From a virus, in IMG/VR virus record IMGVR_UViG_3300036985_003218, positions 1-44,361 of that record: a stretch of DNA of 44,361 nt, one strand, 5' to 3'. How positions within the stretch are numbered: the stretch's first letter is position 1; each line of letters opens with the position of its first letter. A program made the translations under genes and the position numbers. Below the pieces are notes generated by a model. The model ran no database searches. It saw nothing but the letters and a program-made list of their open reading frames with translations, and had not been told where the DNA came from. Below are positions 17,697 to 25,502 of the stretch, one piece after another.

Positions 17697-19709
17697 TTAA
17701 TTCGGGTCTATACCACTTACGTTGGATGATACCGCAGTCGTTGTAACCGATGCGGTCCAAGCGTCAGTCGTATCATCTTCTCTCTTCACGACCATCTGAG
17801 AACTACCAACATTCACCTTGTTACGTATAGCACGTAACGCTGAACGTACAGTACGCTCCTCAGTAGTACCAAGATTTAAGCCACTTCCAAGGTCTCGTGC
17901 AAGCATCTCATCAGCCAAAGCATTTGTCTGAAGCTTCTGACCAAACGAACCACTTGCGATATGACTAGTACGTTGTTCATCCCACACGCCATCAATAATG
18001 TTGTCAGGACTTGCAACAGTAGCAACGGAGCCAGCAATATTACCGGTTACGTTACCAGCAACACCACCTACGGTTCCTGTTACGTTACCTGCTACGTTTC
18101 CAGTCACACTACCAACTGAACCTGTAGTACTGAATGACTGAGGAGTAGATAGTGAGTAGCCAGCCTTGTCTTGTATAGATGCACCTATGGAACCAATATT
18201 GTTATGTGTTGATGCAACAGCATCAAGAACTGCAGCCGCAGTTTGTGCAGCGGTAAGACCACCACTAGATAACTTAATAGTCATGACTGCTCCGTTAGTG
18301 CCAGAGGCTCCTCTAACAACTACGGTTACATCGTCTGCACCTGCTGCCACTGTTGCGTCTGGTAGGTCAAGCCTGTATAGACCGGGAGTGAACGTAGAAC
18401 TAATCTCTGCAAAGCCACCGCTAACCCACGTTGATGTAGTGGCTGCCACTAGTATTATTTCCACCGGTGTGCTACGGTTGCGAACGAAATAGGCTTTTAG
18501 CCCTGACGTATTGAACGCCAAGCCAGTAGCACCTAGGTAGAGTTCGATGCTTTGTGATGTGCTGCCGGGAGCGATTGTGATGGTGGATGCGTTGCGCTCG
18601 GTTGGAGTGTAGAAGCCGATACCATTGAGGCTCCTATAGGTCACTACTCCAACGTCTGGCGTGGCACCAGTCCAAGTCACACCATATGCGTCCGTTACAG
18701 GTGCGTTTGTCGCTATACCAAATGCTGTATTTCTTGAGTTTAACAGTGTGCCAAACGGGGCTATATTACCAAATCCTTGCAACAGGTTTTGTGTTAGGTC
18801 TATACCGAGAAAGTCGGAATTAATAGTTGTAGCAGAAGATGAAACGCCGTTAAGTTGAATATTACAATCAATAATATTGTATTGTTGTGCAATGATGTTT
18901 GTTGCACTGGATTGTATGCCAGTACTACCAGCGGCTAATATGCAGTTTTGTACTGTGTGGGTATTAGTGGTATTGCCTCGTTCTGTATATACGCAAGTAG
19001 TAGCGGTAATAAAACAGTTTGTTATCAATACAGACGACATTGTTGCACCGCTTTGCGGCTGTACATAAATTCCTAAACTGCTGTAGTGCCCTCCAATGAT
19101 TCGGCAGTTTTCTACAGACACACCAGATACTCCAGATGTAGCAACCGGTGTTCGTATCCTGATGCCCGTTGCACCACCAAAGAAAGTAGAGTTTTTTACT
19201 GCAATTGCATTGTTGGTTGTGTTTGGAGTTTCAATAGCCAAACTTTGTGATGGCGTACCCGCATAATAAACAGCATATACAACAACCCTGTTTATTGTGG
19301 TATTTGTCCCAGATACTATAAATGTGGAGACAGTTTGACTTGTTGCACCTTCAATAACAATATCTTGTATTGTTATGTATGACTTAGCATTTGTATCAAT
19401 ACGTGTGCCGGTTGGACTTATTGAACTATCATTTGCTGCTCCGGTAAGTCTAACCTGATTAGGAGTGATACCACTGAACTGTGACGCAGTCGGGTCTCCT
19501 GCAATCACAAGAGTATTTGTTACAGTTGGTGTAACACCTAAAGATACAGACTCACGATAAACACCGGGCGCAATGTACAGGTAGTTTGTCCCAGTCGTAA
19601 GCGTCATGTTTGCGAAGGCATATGCGATGGTTTGCCACGCTTGATTAGTAGCGGGGCCAGTACCAGTGTTTGCATTATTGCCGTCATTACGAACGTAATA
19701 GGTAGCCAT
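17697..19709 (-). CDS. Tail spike A, right-handed beta-helix, 670 aa
   Basis: The N-terminus (MATYYVRNDGNNANTGTG, then WQTIAYAFANM and LYIAPGVYRESV) is the standard opening of pectate-lyase-like, DUF1565-type beta-helix proteins. Residues ~100-370 are repetitive, with strand-turn motifs. A linker (~370-395, GSTSQSIELYLGATGL) and a domain with PGLYRLDLPDATVAAGADD (~440-465) follow, and the C-terminal part (ERTVRSALRAIRNKV, near 620) ends in a small beta domain. The linker, the following domain and the C-terminus are nearly shared with the spike encoded at 20033-21922, while the helix sequences differ, as expected for receptor-binding proteins of different specificity. The start overlaps the upstream stop as TAATG. 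It could carry glycan-degrading activity, but catalytic residues cannot be assigned by eye. Confidence 0.7.
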   Translation of the reverse strand: MATYYVRNDGNNANTGTGPATNQAWQTIAYAFANMTLTTGTNYLYIAPGVYRESVSLGVTPTVTNTLVIAGDPTASQFSGITPNQVRLTGAANDSSISPTGTRIDTNAKSYITIQDIVIEGATSQTVSTFIVSGTNTTINRVVVYAVYYAGTPSQSLAIETPNTTNNAIAVKNSTFFGGATGIRIRTPVATSGVSGVSVENCRIIGGHYSSLGIYVQPQSGATMSSVLITNCFITATTCVYTERGNTTNTHTVQNCILAAGSTGIQSSATNIIAQQYNIIDCNIQLNGVSSSATTINSDFLGIDLTQNLLQGFGNIAPFGTLLNSRNTAFGIATNAPVTDAYGVTWTGATPDVGVVTYRSLNGIGFYTPTERNASTITIAPGSTSQSIELYLGATGLAFNTSGLKAYFVRNRSTPVEIILVAATTSTWVSGGFAEISSTFTPGLYRLDLPDATVAAGADDVTVVVRGASGTNGAVMTIKLSSGGLTAAQTAAAVLDAVASTHNNIGSIGASIQDKAGYSLSTPQSFSTTGSVGSVTGNVAGNVTGTVGGVAGNVTGNIAGSVATVASPDNIIDGVWDEQRTSHIASGSFGQKLQTNALADEMLARDLGSGLNLGTTEERTVRSALRAIRNKVNVGSSQMVVKREDDTTDAWTASVTTTAVSSNVSGIDPN

Positions 19710-19936
19710 TACTCGGCATCTCCACTGGCAATCTGCTGCGCCATAACGATTGCAAACTGGTTCACGATGATATTCTGAAACGCTTCATCCTGCTGAACCC
19801 ACCAGATATTGACGCTGGTTCCATCCTGCCCAAACGTACCCAACAGAGTACCGTCATCGTCCTCGATGTCACCAAAGACACGCCAGTCAGTAGACGGTGC
19901 AGGTTCCTTTTCAATGCGGAAGTTTTGCAGGTTCAT
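19709..19936 (-). CDS. Spike-cassette small protein, copy A, 75 aa
   Basis: This 75-residue acidic protein (starting MNLQNFRIEKEP, with WRVFGDIEDDDGTLLGTFG and ending QQIASGDAE) is paralogous to the equally long protein at 21922-22149. The WxVFGDIxDDxGxxLGTFGxxGTSV core, the WWVxQDxxFQ segment and the FxIVMAQ end are shared. Each copy sits directly before a spike gene with a TAATG junction and after a tiny gene with an ATGA junction. The constant pairing with a spike suggests an adaptor, chaperone or attachment protein for the spike, but this is inference. No known family was recognised. Confidence 0.6.
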   Translation of the reverse strand: MNLQNFRIEKEPAPSTDWRVFGDIEDDDGTLLGTFGQDGTSVNIWWVQQDEAFQNIIVNQFAIVMAQQIASGDAE

Positions 19937-20022
19937 TTGCCCACCTTCAGCGAGTTCGCATTCGTGCCCTTAAAAGGCATCGTCAAGAAGCCCAGCGCAG
20001 CACTCATCGCAGTTTTATTCAT
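19933..20022 (-). CDS. Tiny spike-cassette protein, copy A, 29 aa
   Basis: The reading frame MNKTAMSAALGFLTMPFKG...LKVGK ends with its stop overlapping the next start (ATGA). The same short hydrophobic protein, with a longer N-terminus, precedes the other cassette at 22146-22268, and a 40-nt stretch (19973-20012 and 22186-22225) is identical between copies. Shared sequence, matching coupling and a matching place in two cassettes make a real gene likely despite its size. The core ALGFLTMPFKG is weakly amphipathic. Function unknown. Confidence 0.55.
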   Translation of the reverse strand: MNKTAMSAALGFLTMPFKGTNANSLKVGK

Positions 20023-20032
20023 CTTACTTGTC

Positions 20033-21922
20033 CTAACTAGGGTCAACGCCCGTAATCGTCTTACTGCTATCACTACTGCTCACAGTTGCTGACCACGCAG
20101 TACTTGCATCATCTTCTTTGTATACAGTCATCTCACTATTGATGACTGTTGTCTTATTGCGTAAGCCTCGCAAAGCACTACGTACTGTACGCTCGTTGAT
20201 AGCACCTGCACTTGATCCACTACCTATTTCTCTAGCAAGGAGTTCATCTGCCATTACATTATCCTGTAACTTAGCACCAAACGTATTTGCTACTGTGTGG
20301 CTAGACTTTGGTGCATCCCAAACAGATTGTGGAATATCTAGCACTGTTGCCTCAATGCCGTTGACTACGTTATTTGTTTCCATCATGACACCACCAAAGT
20401 CCGTAGCCGTAGCGTAACCAGCAACAGATGCACTCCATACAGCCGTTGCCGTTTGCGCTCCAGTAAGACCACCACTACTAAGCTTCACCGTCATGACTGC
20501 ACCGTTAGTACCTGACGCACCCCTTACGACAATTGTAACGTCATCTGCTCCTACATCGACTGCGGCATCGGGCAAATCTAGTCGGTAGACACCGGGCATA
20601 TAAACTGAGTCAACTTCAGCAAAACCCCCACTGAGCCAACCGTCACCAATTACACGGGCTACTAAAGCAATGTTTTGACTGGCTGTGCGTGTCCGGTTGT
20701 AGCGGGCTGAGAGACCAGAGGTGGAGGCTGTGAGGCCTGTAGCACCTAGGTACAGTTCGATGCTTTGGGAGGTGGAGCCGGGAGCGATTGTGATGGTGCT
20801 CGCGTTGCGCTCGGTTGGATAGTACCGATTGACAATCTGTGCGCTCTCAGTACTTCCAATGGTTGGAGAAGCCAACCAGTTCACACCAAAGATATCTGCT
20901 GTTGGTGCGCCTGATGCGATACCTGCGCTGATTCCATAGGAGCCAGTTATAGGTGCAGTAAACGGCAGGATACCCCATTGCTGGATACTGGAAATGTGTA
21001 GGTCAATCAGATTGAAAGGCTTGCTTACACTTCCAGTCCCGGTGTTAGTTAATACCCGGTCAACCTGACATTCAAAGATGTTATATGACTCCTGCCAAAT
21101 TGATGTACTGTTTGAATCAATACCAGTAGTGCCCCTAAGGTAGCAGTTTTGCACATAACTTGGAACAGATGTTGCTATTGGAAAACTAGACCAATTGCTG
21201 GAAACACAGGAGCCATTTGAAATGATGGTGCAGTTATAAAGTGTTATCCCGCCTAACCTACTGGCAGGGTTTGACAAGCAAACAAATGCACCGTTTGTGT
21301 TTCCACTGGATGTTGATGTCTTCAGGAAAATACAGTCTCTAATAACAGAGTTGCTGTTATAAGCCGATGCCGGTAACCCTTGCAGTAGAAAGCCACCAAT
21401 AAACACAGAGTTTGAAATTACAGGCCCTTGATTGTTTCCAGATACGGCAACAGAAAAACCGCGAGACTGTGAATTAGTTTCGTTAGTATGGCAATATATG
21501 CGATTGGCTATAAATGCGATGCCTTGTATATCTGCACTGATTCCAAAATTACTACCACTGTTAGCATAAAATAAGACATCTTGAAGGGTTATGTAATCCT
21601 TTATCATTGTCAAAACTGTTGCCCCGGATGATGCTGTAATACTTGTGTAGTTAGTAAGTACAACAGGCCCGGCAGTGATACCACTGAACAATGATGCTGA
21701 CGGATTTCCAGCGATTGTTATACGCTGTCCTTCATTCGCAGGGTTAGTAAACGCAGCTGTAAATGTGCCACGATACGTCCCCGGAGCGATGTATAGAGTG
21801 TCACCGGGAGCGATACCCGTTGCGCCGATTGCCTTGGTTATTGTCTGCCAAGCGAGCGCAGCAGTTGAGCCTAGACCAGTATTGGAATCGTTACCATCCG
21901 TTCTCACATAATACGTTGCCAT
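20033..21922 (-). CDS. Tail spike B, right-handed beta-helix, 629 aa
   Basis: This spike has the same plan as spike A: the opening MATYYVRTDGNDSNTGLG with WQTITKAIGA and LYIAPGTYRGTF, a beta-helix region to about residue 365, the shared linker GSTSQSIELYLGATGL near 370, the PGVYRLDLPDAAVDVGADD domain near 442, and the shared C-terminal ERTVRSALRGLRNK region near 577. The beta-helix body differs strongly from spike A. The start is fused to the upstream stop as TAATG. The gene probably encodes an alternative or additional receptor-binding spike. At the DNA level the linker is one of the most conserved parts (20748-20820 against 18535-18607). Confidence 0.7.
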   Translation of the reverse strand: MATYYVRTDGNDSNTGLGSTAALAWQTITKAIGATGIAPGDTLYIAPGTYRGTFTAAFTNPANEGQRITIAGNPSASLFSGITAGPVVLTNYTSITASSGATVLTMIKDYITLQDVLFYANSGSNFGISADIQGIAFIANRIYCHTNETNSQSRGFSVAVSGNNQGPVISNSVFIGGFLLQGLPASAYNSNSVIRDCIFLKTSTSSGNTNGAFVCLSNPASRLGGITLYNCTIISNGSCVSSNWSSFPIATSVPSYVQNCYLRGTTGIDSNSTSIWQESYNIFECQVDRVLTNTGTGSVSKPFNLIDLHISSIQQWGILPFTAPITGSYGISAGIASGAPTADIFGVNWLASPTIGSTESAQIVNRYYPTERNASTITIAPGSTSQSIELYLGATGLTASTSGLSARYNRTRTASQNIALVARVIGDGWLSGGFAEVDSVYMPGVYRLDLPDAAVDVGADDVTIVVRGASGTNGAVMTVKLSSGGLTGAQTATAVWSASVAGYATATDFGGVMMETNNVVNGIEATVLDIPQSVWDAPKSSHTVANTFGAKLQDNVMADELLAREIGSGSSAGAINERTVRSALRGLRNKTTVINSEMTVYKEDDASTAWSATVSSSDSSKTITGVDPS

Positions 21923-22149
21923 TATTCAGCCGTTCCGTTTACGATTTCTTGAGCCATAACAATCGAGAACTGTGTGCTAAAACCACGCTGAAAATCAGCA
22001 TCCTGCAACACCCACCAACCGAAAACGCTCGTTCCATTCTCACCAAACGTACCAAGGATATTTCCTGCATCGTCTGTAATATCCCCAAAAACAATCCAGT
22101 CACCCGGACTCAACGGGTTAGGCTCCAGCCTGTAGTTCTGAAAGTTCAT
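21922..22149 (-). CDS. Spike-cassette small protein, copy B, 75 aa
   Basis: This paralogue of the protein at 19709-19936 has the same length (75 residues), with WIVFGDITDDAGNILGTFG, WWVLQDADFQ and SIVMAQE at the matching places. Its start overlaps the tiny upstream gene by ATGA, and its stop overlaps the spike B start by TAATG. Being next to the spike in both copies suggests the two proteins work together, for example in trimer folding or attachment to the virion. This is inferred from position only. Confidence 0.6.
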   Translation of the reverse strand: MNFQNYRLEPNPLSPGDWIVFGDITDDAGNILGTFGENGTSVFGWWVLQDADFQRGFSTQFSIVMAQEIVNGTAE

Positions 22150-22268
22150 TTGCCCACCTTCAGCGCATTAGGCGCAACACCCTTGAAAGGCATCGTCAAG
22201 AAGCCCAGCGCAGCACTCATCGCAGCTGTAAGACCAGCCGCTACAGCCTTGCCGCCGTAGACCGCCAT
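22146..22268 (-). CDS. Tiny spike-cassette protein, copy B, 40 aa
   Basis: The protein MAVYGGKAVAAGLTAAMSAALG, followed by FLTMPFKGVAPNALKVGK, is encoded between the stop of the 60-residue gene (TGATG junction at 22268) and the 75-residue cassette protein (ATGA junction). Its last ~25 residues match the 29-residue copy A, which lacks the Gly/Ala-rich N-terminal part. It is hydrophobic and could lie in or at a membrane. Function unknown. It is included because it is duplicated together with its neighbours. Confidence 0.55.
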   Translation of the reverse strand: MAVYGGKAVAAGLTAAMSAALGFLTMPFKGVAPNALKVGK

Positions 22269-22450
22269 CACTTCTTCACCTTACGCTTATCAATAGCGAC
22301 CAACGCAAGGTCACGTAGTTTCTCTAAGTCTGACACACTCATAAAGTCTAGATTGTCAGCAATCTGATTCAATATAAGAGCTTCACCAAAAGGTATCTTT
22401 ACCTCTGGTAGATTAGCGTTCTTCTTCAGTAGTTTACTTAGCCAACTCAT
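22268..22450 (-). CDS. Small charged protein, 60 aa, unknown
   Basis: The start at ATG 22450 (MSWLSKLLKKNANLP) lies 1 nt after the upstream stop (TAAAATG). An in-frame GTG at 22459 would overlap it. The protein has an amphipathic N-terminal helix, then FGEALILNQIADNLDF and a lysine-rich end (AIDKRKVKK), with no signal or full membrane segment. It lies between the holin-like gene and the first spike cassette, so it may be part of the lysis or tail module. No family was recognised. Confidence 0.45.
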   Translation of the reverse strand: MSWLSKLLKKNANLPEVKIPFGEALILNQIADNLDFMSVSDLEKLRDLALVAIDKRKVKK

Positions 22451-22451
22451 T

Positions 22452-22736
22452 TTATTCACTTACTTTCTTTAGAGACTTTTCGATCAATAAATTAAAAGCC
22501 TGTACAGTACGCAGGCCAAGTGTGCCAAGTAAAAATGATAGCCCGATCATCTGATGGGGCTGATCCCATCCTAGTTGTTTTGCAACAAGCGGAGTTAAGT
22601 AGATTGCTGACGCAGTTCCAGATAGAACTGTTATAGCTCCTTGGACTACATTCTTTATCTTGTTCCAGTCAGTACCTATTAATGCACCGACAAAACCGGC
22701 AAGTAATGTGTTCAAGTCAATTTGCAACTTATCCAT
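22452..22736 (-). CDS. Holin-like membrane protein, 94 aa
   Basis: The start MDKLQIDLN is favoured by GAGGGAC placed just upstream. An in-frame ATG at 22757 lies deeper in the previous gene. Two to three hydrophobic segments are visible (about residues 9-21, 31-52 and 63-80), with a short polar loop GWDQPHQ and a charged C-terminal tail (EKSLKKVSE). Size, topology and a charged end are typical of phage holins, which open the inner membrane for the endolysin. The family is not clear, and the endolysin gene is far away at the left end. It could be another small membrane protein. Confidence 0.45.
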   Translation of the reverse strand: MDKLQIDLNTLLAGFVGALIGTDWNKIKNVVQGAITVLSGTASAIYLTPLVAKQLGWDQPHQMIGLSFLLGTLGLRTVQAFNLLIEKSLKKVSE

Positions 22737-23025
22737 CGATGTCCCTCGTCGTTTCACTGACTTTTCTCACCTCCGGTAGTTTAACTGAAAACACTGGTAG
22801 GTTGCTATCTTGTCGCATGAAGAAGGCAATCAACGCAGTGGTCATAGCGGGTATACCAGCCCTGACGCCTTCTATGCTACACAATAATAGTACTCTCGTC
22901 ACCATGCCGAATGACGCATTATCAGGAATATGCTGCGCTTTCCACGCAGCATCAAACTCAGGAGCGGCTGAAGCGCAGAATGCACCTATAGCAAGTAGGA
23001 TAAATCGGCCCCAGGCGATGTTCAT
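22729..23025 (-). CDS. Small membrane or exported protein, 98 aa, lysis candidate
   Basis: The N-terminus MNIAWGRFILLAIGAFCASA looks like a signal peptide or first membrane segment, with a possible cleavage after ASA. A second hydrophobic stretch lies near 56-69 (AGIPAMTTALIAFFM), followed by a charged tail. Its start overlaps the connector gene stop as TAATG, and its end overlaps the holin-like gene by 8 nt. Pairing with a second small membrane protein suggests a holin/antiholin or spanin-like role. No lipobox is seen. This is inference from topology and position. Confidence 0.4.
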   Translation of the reverse strand: MNIAWGRFILLAIGAFCASAAPEFDAAWKAQHIPDNASFGMVTRVLLLCSIEGVRAGIPAMTTALIAFFMRQDSNLPVFSVKLPEVRKVSETTRDIDG

Positions 23026-23762
23026 TATCCTTGCCCTATCACTGGAGGTATTGCAAATGGACCACCGGCTGTTTTAAGACCAGCGTCCAGTTGCATAAAG
23101 AGTTTCATACGTCCTTCGTTATACCAATTACGCCAGAACATTCTGTCACCTAGTGTCGGGTCATCAATGTTCTTCATAATGAGTTTGGTTGCAACCCAAG
23201 CGGGAATCATCTGTTTCATCAGATCATCTGGAATAAACGAAAAAGATGTACCACTAGCGTTAGTAATATCGGGTATTCCGTAACCGTAAAGTTTTACAAC
23301 GGTATCTGTTGCGTTTGAGCAAAATGGATAAAGGCTAACAGAATAGTTATCCATCCTATACCAGTTAGTAATACCTGCCGATGTTGTAACGACTGTAGAA
23401 GCATAAGCTAGATCGTTAGCACGTACGCTTGATTCAGATGCGTGAACTAATCTTGTAGAGCCAATGTATGCATCTGTTACAAACCAAATTTTAGACAAAG
23501 CAGGATTAGGTTGAAGTGCGCTGGTCAACAACATATTCCTAGTATTAGTAATGTAAGTTAACTCACTATAAACCTGGAACGCTACGCAAGTTCGACAGAT
23601 TTCAGATACGGCTTCACCAATGAAACTTCTAATAGTTGTATCTGTGTCGTTACCTGCAATCGTAGTGCCATCACCAGCACTCACAACGCCCAAGGTAGAG
23701 TTAGTTGCCTCATTGAGTAACTTATATGTCTCAGTCGTTAACTGAGCCATTGTAAGAGCCAT
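23025..23762 (-). CDS. Head-tail connector/tail-tube-like protein, 245 aa
   Basis: The protein opens with a helical segment (MAQLTTETYKLLNEA). It then alternates helices (RSFIGEAVSEICRTC) with strands (TYITNTRNMLLTSA, SVSLYPF) and a helical end (LMKQMIPAWVATKLIMKN, RNWYNEGRMKLFMQLD). This plan, with a WYNEG element near the end, is common in the phage adaptor family placed just below the portal. It is coupled by TAATG junctions to both neighbours, and its upstream neighbour is a second adaptor-like gene. It probably forms a ring of the connector. The family is assigned by pattern and order only. Confidence 0.5.
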   Translation of the reverse strand: MALTMAQLTTETYKLLNEATNSTLGVVSAGDGTTIAGNDTDTTIRSFIGEAVSEICRTCVAFQVYSELTYITNTRNMLLTSALQPNPALSKIWFVTDAYIGSTRLVHASESSVRANDLAYASTVVTTSAGITNWYRMDNYSVSLYPFCSNATDTVVKLYGYGIPDITNASGTSFSFIPDDLMKQMIPAWVATKLIMKNIDDPTLGDRMFWRNWYNEGRMKLFMQLDAGLKTAGGPFAIPPVIGQG

Positions 23763-24409
23763 TAAACTGGTCTCCTTGCGTAACTAGCAGCAAACGACTC
23801 AACCATTCCAAGTCGATCAGTATATTGAGCTTGGTACAACTGAAAGCCATCAACATCTTTAGATTGCATAGCGCGTTGCGCTAGGACACCATAAACCAAG
23901 CAGTCGTGAGCAATGTCCGGGAGTGGACATTCAGCATCATCGTTCATTGGTAGTCCGACGCCATTAACATCGTAAACCCAGTAATCACCAGGGATGGCAT
24001 ACCCTTCAAGCATCAACCCTTGAGTAATGATAGCCGCCGGTGGTGGATACACGGACACCTTATTCATACCGGTAAACACGGCTATTGTTGGAAACGATGA
24101 TGATCCGTCATTACGGACCATATCAACCTTACGGTTGTAAGCGTCTAGGATGCGCATACGTTGCCAGTCACCGCCGGTGTTTTTAACCTGGACGTTACGT
24201 ACGCGATAGATATCAGGAGCGCAATACTCTGATGTATCAGCAGCCAGATCAAGATACCTTCTGCCTGTAAAGCAGTCAGTTGACCTGGCTATCTGATTAG
24301 TGACTTCCAAAATGAGGAGGTCAAGACCAAACGGATCCTGGTCCGAATCCGAACCAAAATAGTGCCGTCCAAGAAGACGGATACGCCGTTTAATCTCACC
24401 TCGTGTCAT
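23762..24409 (-). CDS. Head-tail adaptor-like protein, 215 aa
   Basis: An N-terminal helix-rich part (MTRGEIKRRIRLLGRHYFG, LDLLILEVTNQIARST), a central beta part (RVRNVQVKNTGGDWQRM, VSVYPPPA) and a C-terminal helical hairpin (HDCLVYGVLAQRAMQ, YQAQYTDRLGMVESF) match the build of phage head-tail adaptor proteins such as P22 gp4-like families. The VYPPP element after a strand is frequent in this group. It is coupled to both neighbours by TAATG. It probably binds the portal and carries the next connector ring. Confidence 0.55.
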   Translation of the reverse strand: MTRGEIKRRIRLLGRHYFGSDSDQDPFGLDLLILEVTNQIARSTDCFTGRRYLDLAADTSEYCAPDIYRVRNVQVKNTGGDWQRMRILDAYNRKVDMVRNDGSSSFPTIAVFTGMNKVSVYPPPAAIITQGLMLEGYAIPGDYWVYDVNGVGLPMNDDAECPLPDIAHDCLVYGVLAQRAMQSKDVDGFQLYQAQYTDRLGMVESFAASYARRPV

Positions 24410-25455
24410 TAGGAATAGGCTCCATCACGGGAGGTGACAAGATCCATACGTACCGTAGTAGTAGGAGTAATTGTCGTTCCAGTAGACGTAAACACTGCTA
24501 CACCACGAACATACTTATAGTTGTCCTGTTGAACAGTCGATCCGTTTGTTTGCATACCTACAGGCGCAACAATTGGTAGGTAAACTTCACCACCAAAGTT
24601 AGGTGCGTTAATAGATACGCTAGTAGACGTAGCAGCACCCTGTACGTATTCTCGTTGAGTACCAACAGTTGTGCTGTCAGTGGCTACACGGAAGAACACA
24701 GATGTTGCAACACCAGTGTTAGCTGCACGAGTAACAACAATATTCATGCCACTTACTAGTGTAAATGCCGATCCACCAACTCCATCAAGTCCAGCAGTAA
24801 ACGTACCGTTGATCTGATACGTATCACCAACTGCAATTGGTGCAGGAGTTACCTTGCTAATGGAGAATGCACCAGTAGTACCAGTAAAGGTAATAGGCGC
24901 ACCACCAGGTGTAGCGGAAAGCGTGATGTTCGACTGTGGAGTCGAGGCAGCTGCTACTGGGGTTGAACTAACTACGTAATACGGTGTACCAGTTGCAAAT
25001 GGAGCAGTGGTTGCCGCAAACGTAAACACATCACCCACTACTGCGTATGGCGCAGCAGGGATAGCCGAGTTTCCGTTAGTAAACGTAGGGCTTGATGTTG
25101 CGTTTACAATATGAGGAATTGTCAAACTCTGTGCGCTAATAGCAAGAGTGCCTTGGACATAAACCATATGCGATTTAAATGCATCGGTATCTGTCGGCAA
25201 CTGAGAAACTTGAGTAAACGTGTTTCCATCCTTTGATGCCGCAACATGGAAGTGAAATCCGTACGTGCCAGCAGCAACTGGAACCGCAGTAAATGTTGGT
25301 TGACTAAGAATAAAACGCGCCCAAAGTGTGGAATGAGTTCCATTAGAACTAAAGGGTTCAATGGATACTGTAGGGCTGTAGTAAGCGGTACCGCTAGTCC
25401 ATGTTGAACCAGCGTTAATTGTTACCGACCCACCAAGCAAAGCATCTTTTGCCAT
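24409..25455 (-). CDS. Capsid decoration-like protein, long paralogue, 348 aa
   Basis: This protein shares its framework with the 193-residue protein just upstream. It has the start MAKDALLGG, a segment VAASKDGNTFTQVSQLPTDTD (in the other, EASKDNVNFSVVSTLPVD), and near the end VYLPIVAPVG...QDNYKYVRGVAVF (in the other, VFVPLYAPAG...EDNYRYFRVRI). Between them is an extra beta-rich region of ~130 residues with Ala/Thr/Ser-rich strands. Such SKDG/LP-type domains occur in Bbp16-like capsid cement proteins, which I take as the likely role. Its start lies 20 nt beyond a strong terminator, so expression depends on read-through or on an unseen promoter. AAAGGAAAATT precedes ATG. Confidence 0.5.
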   Translation of the reverse strand: MAKDALLGGSVTINAGSTWTSGTAYYSPTVSIEPFSSNGTHSTLWARFILSQPTFTAVPVAAGTYGFHFHVAASKDGNTFTQVSQLPTDTDAFKSHMVYVQGTLAISAQSLTIPHIVNATSSPTFTNGNSAIPAAPYAVVGDVFTFAATTAPFATGTPYYVVSSTPVAAASTPQSNITLSATPGGAPITFTGTTGAFSISKVTPAPIAVGDTYQINGTFTAGLDGVGGSAFTLVSGMNIVVTRAANTGVATSVFFRVATDSTTVGTQREYVQGAATSTSVSINAPNFGGEVYLPIVAPVGMQTNGSTVQQDNYKYVRGVAVFTSTGTTITPTTTVRMDLVTSRDGAYS

Positions 25456-25467
25456 AATTTTCCTTTC

Positions 25468-25498
25468 AAAAAAAGGGGAGGGTTTCCCCTCCCCCTTT
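25468..25498 (-). terminator. Rho-independent terminator after capsid/decoration genes
   Basis: On the minus strand a perfect 8-bp stem (bases 25475-25482 and 25487-25494, GGGGAGGG with CCCTCCCC) encloses a GAAA tetraloop and is followed by a run of seven T. It sits between the short and long decoration genes and should lower transcription of all genes further down the late operon. Confidence 0.85.
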
Positions 25499-25502
25499 GT
25501 AA

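Larger units (their letters stand above)
17697..22268 (-). repeat. Tandem duplication of a three-gene tail-spike cassette
   Basis: Order in each copy (5' to 3' on minus): tiny hydrophobic protein, 75-residue protein, beta-helix spike. Copy 1 is 22268-20033 and copy 2 is 20022-17697. A 40-nt stretch in the tiny genes is identical (19973-20012 and 22186-22225), and the spike linkers are nearly identical in DNA (18535-18607 and 20748-20820). The beta-helix parts have diverged. Confidence 0.85.
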
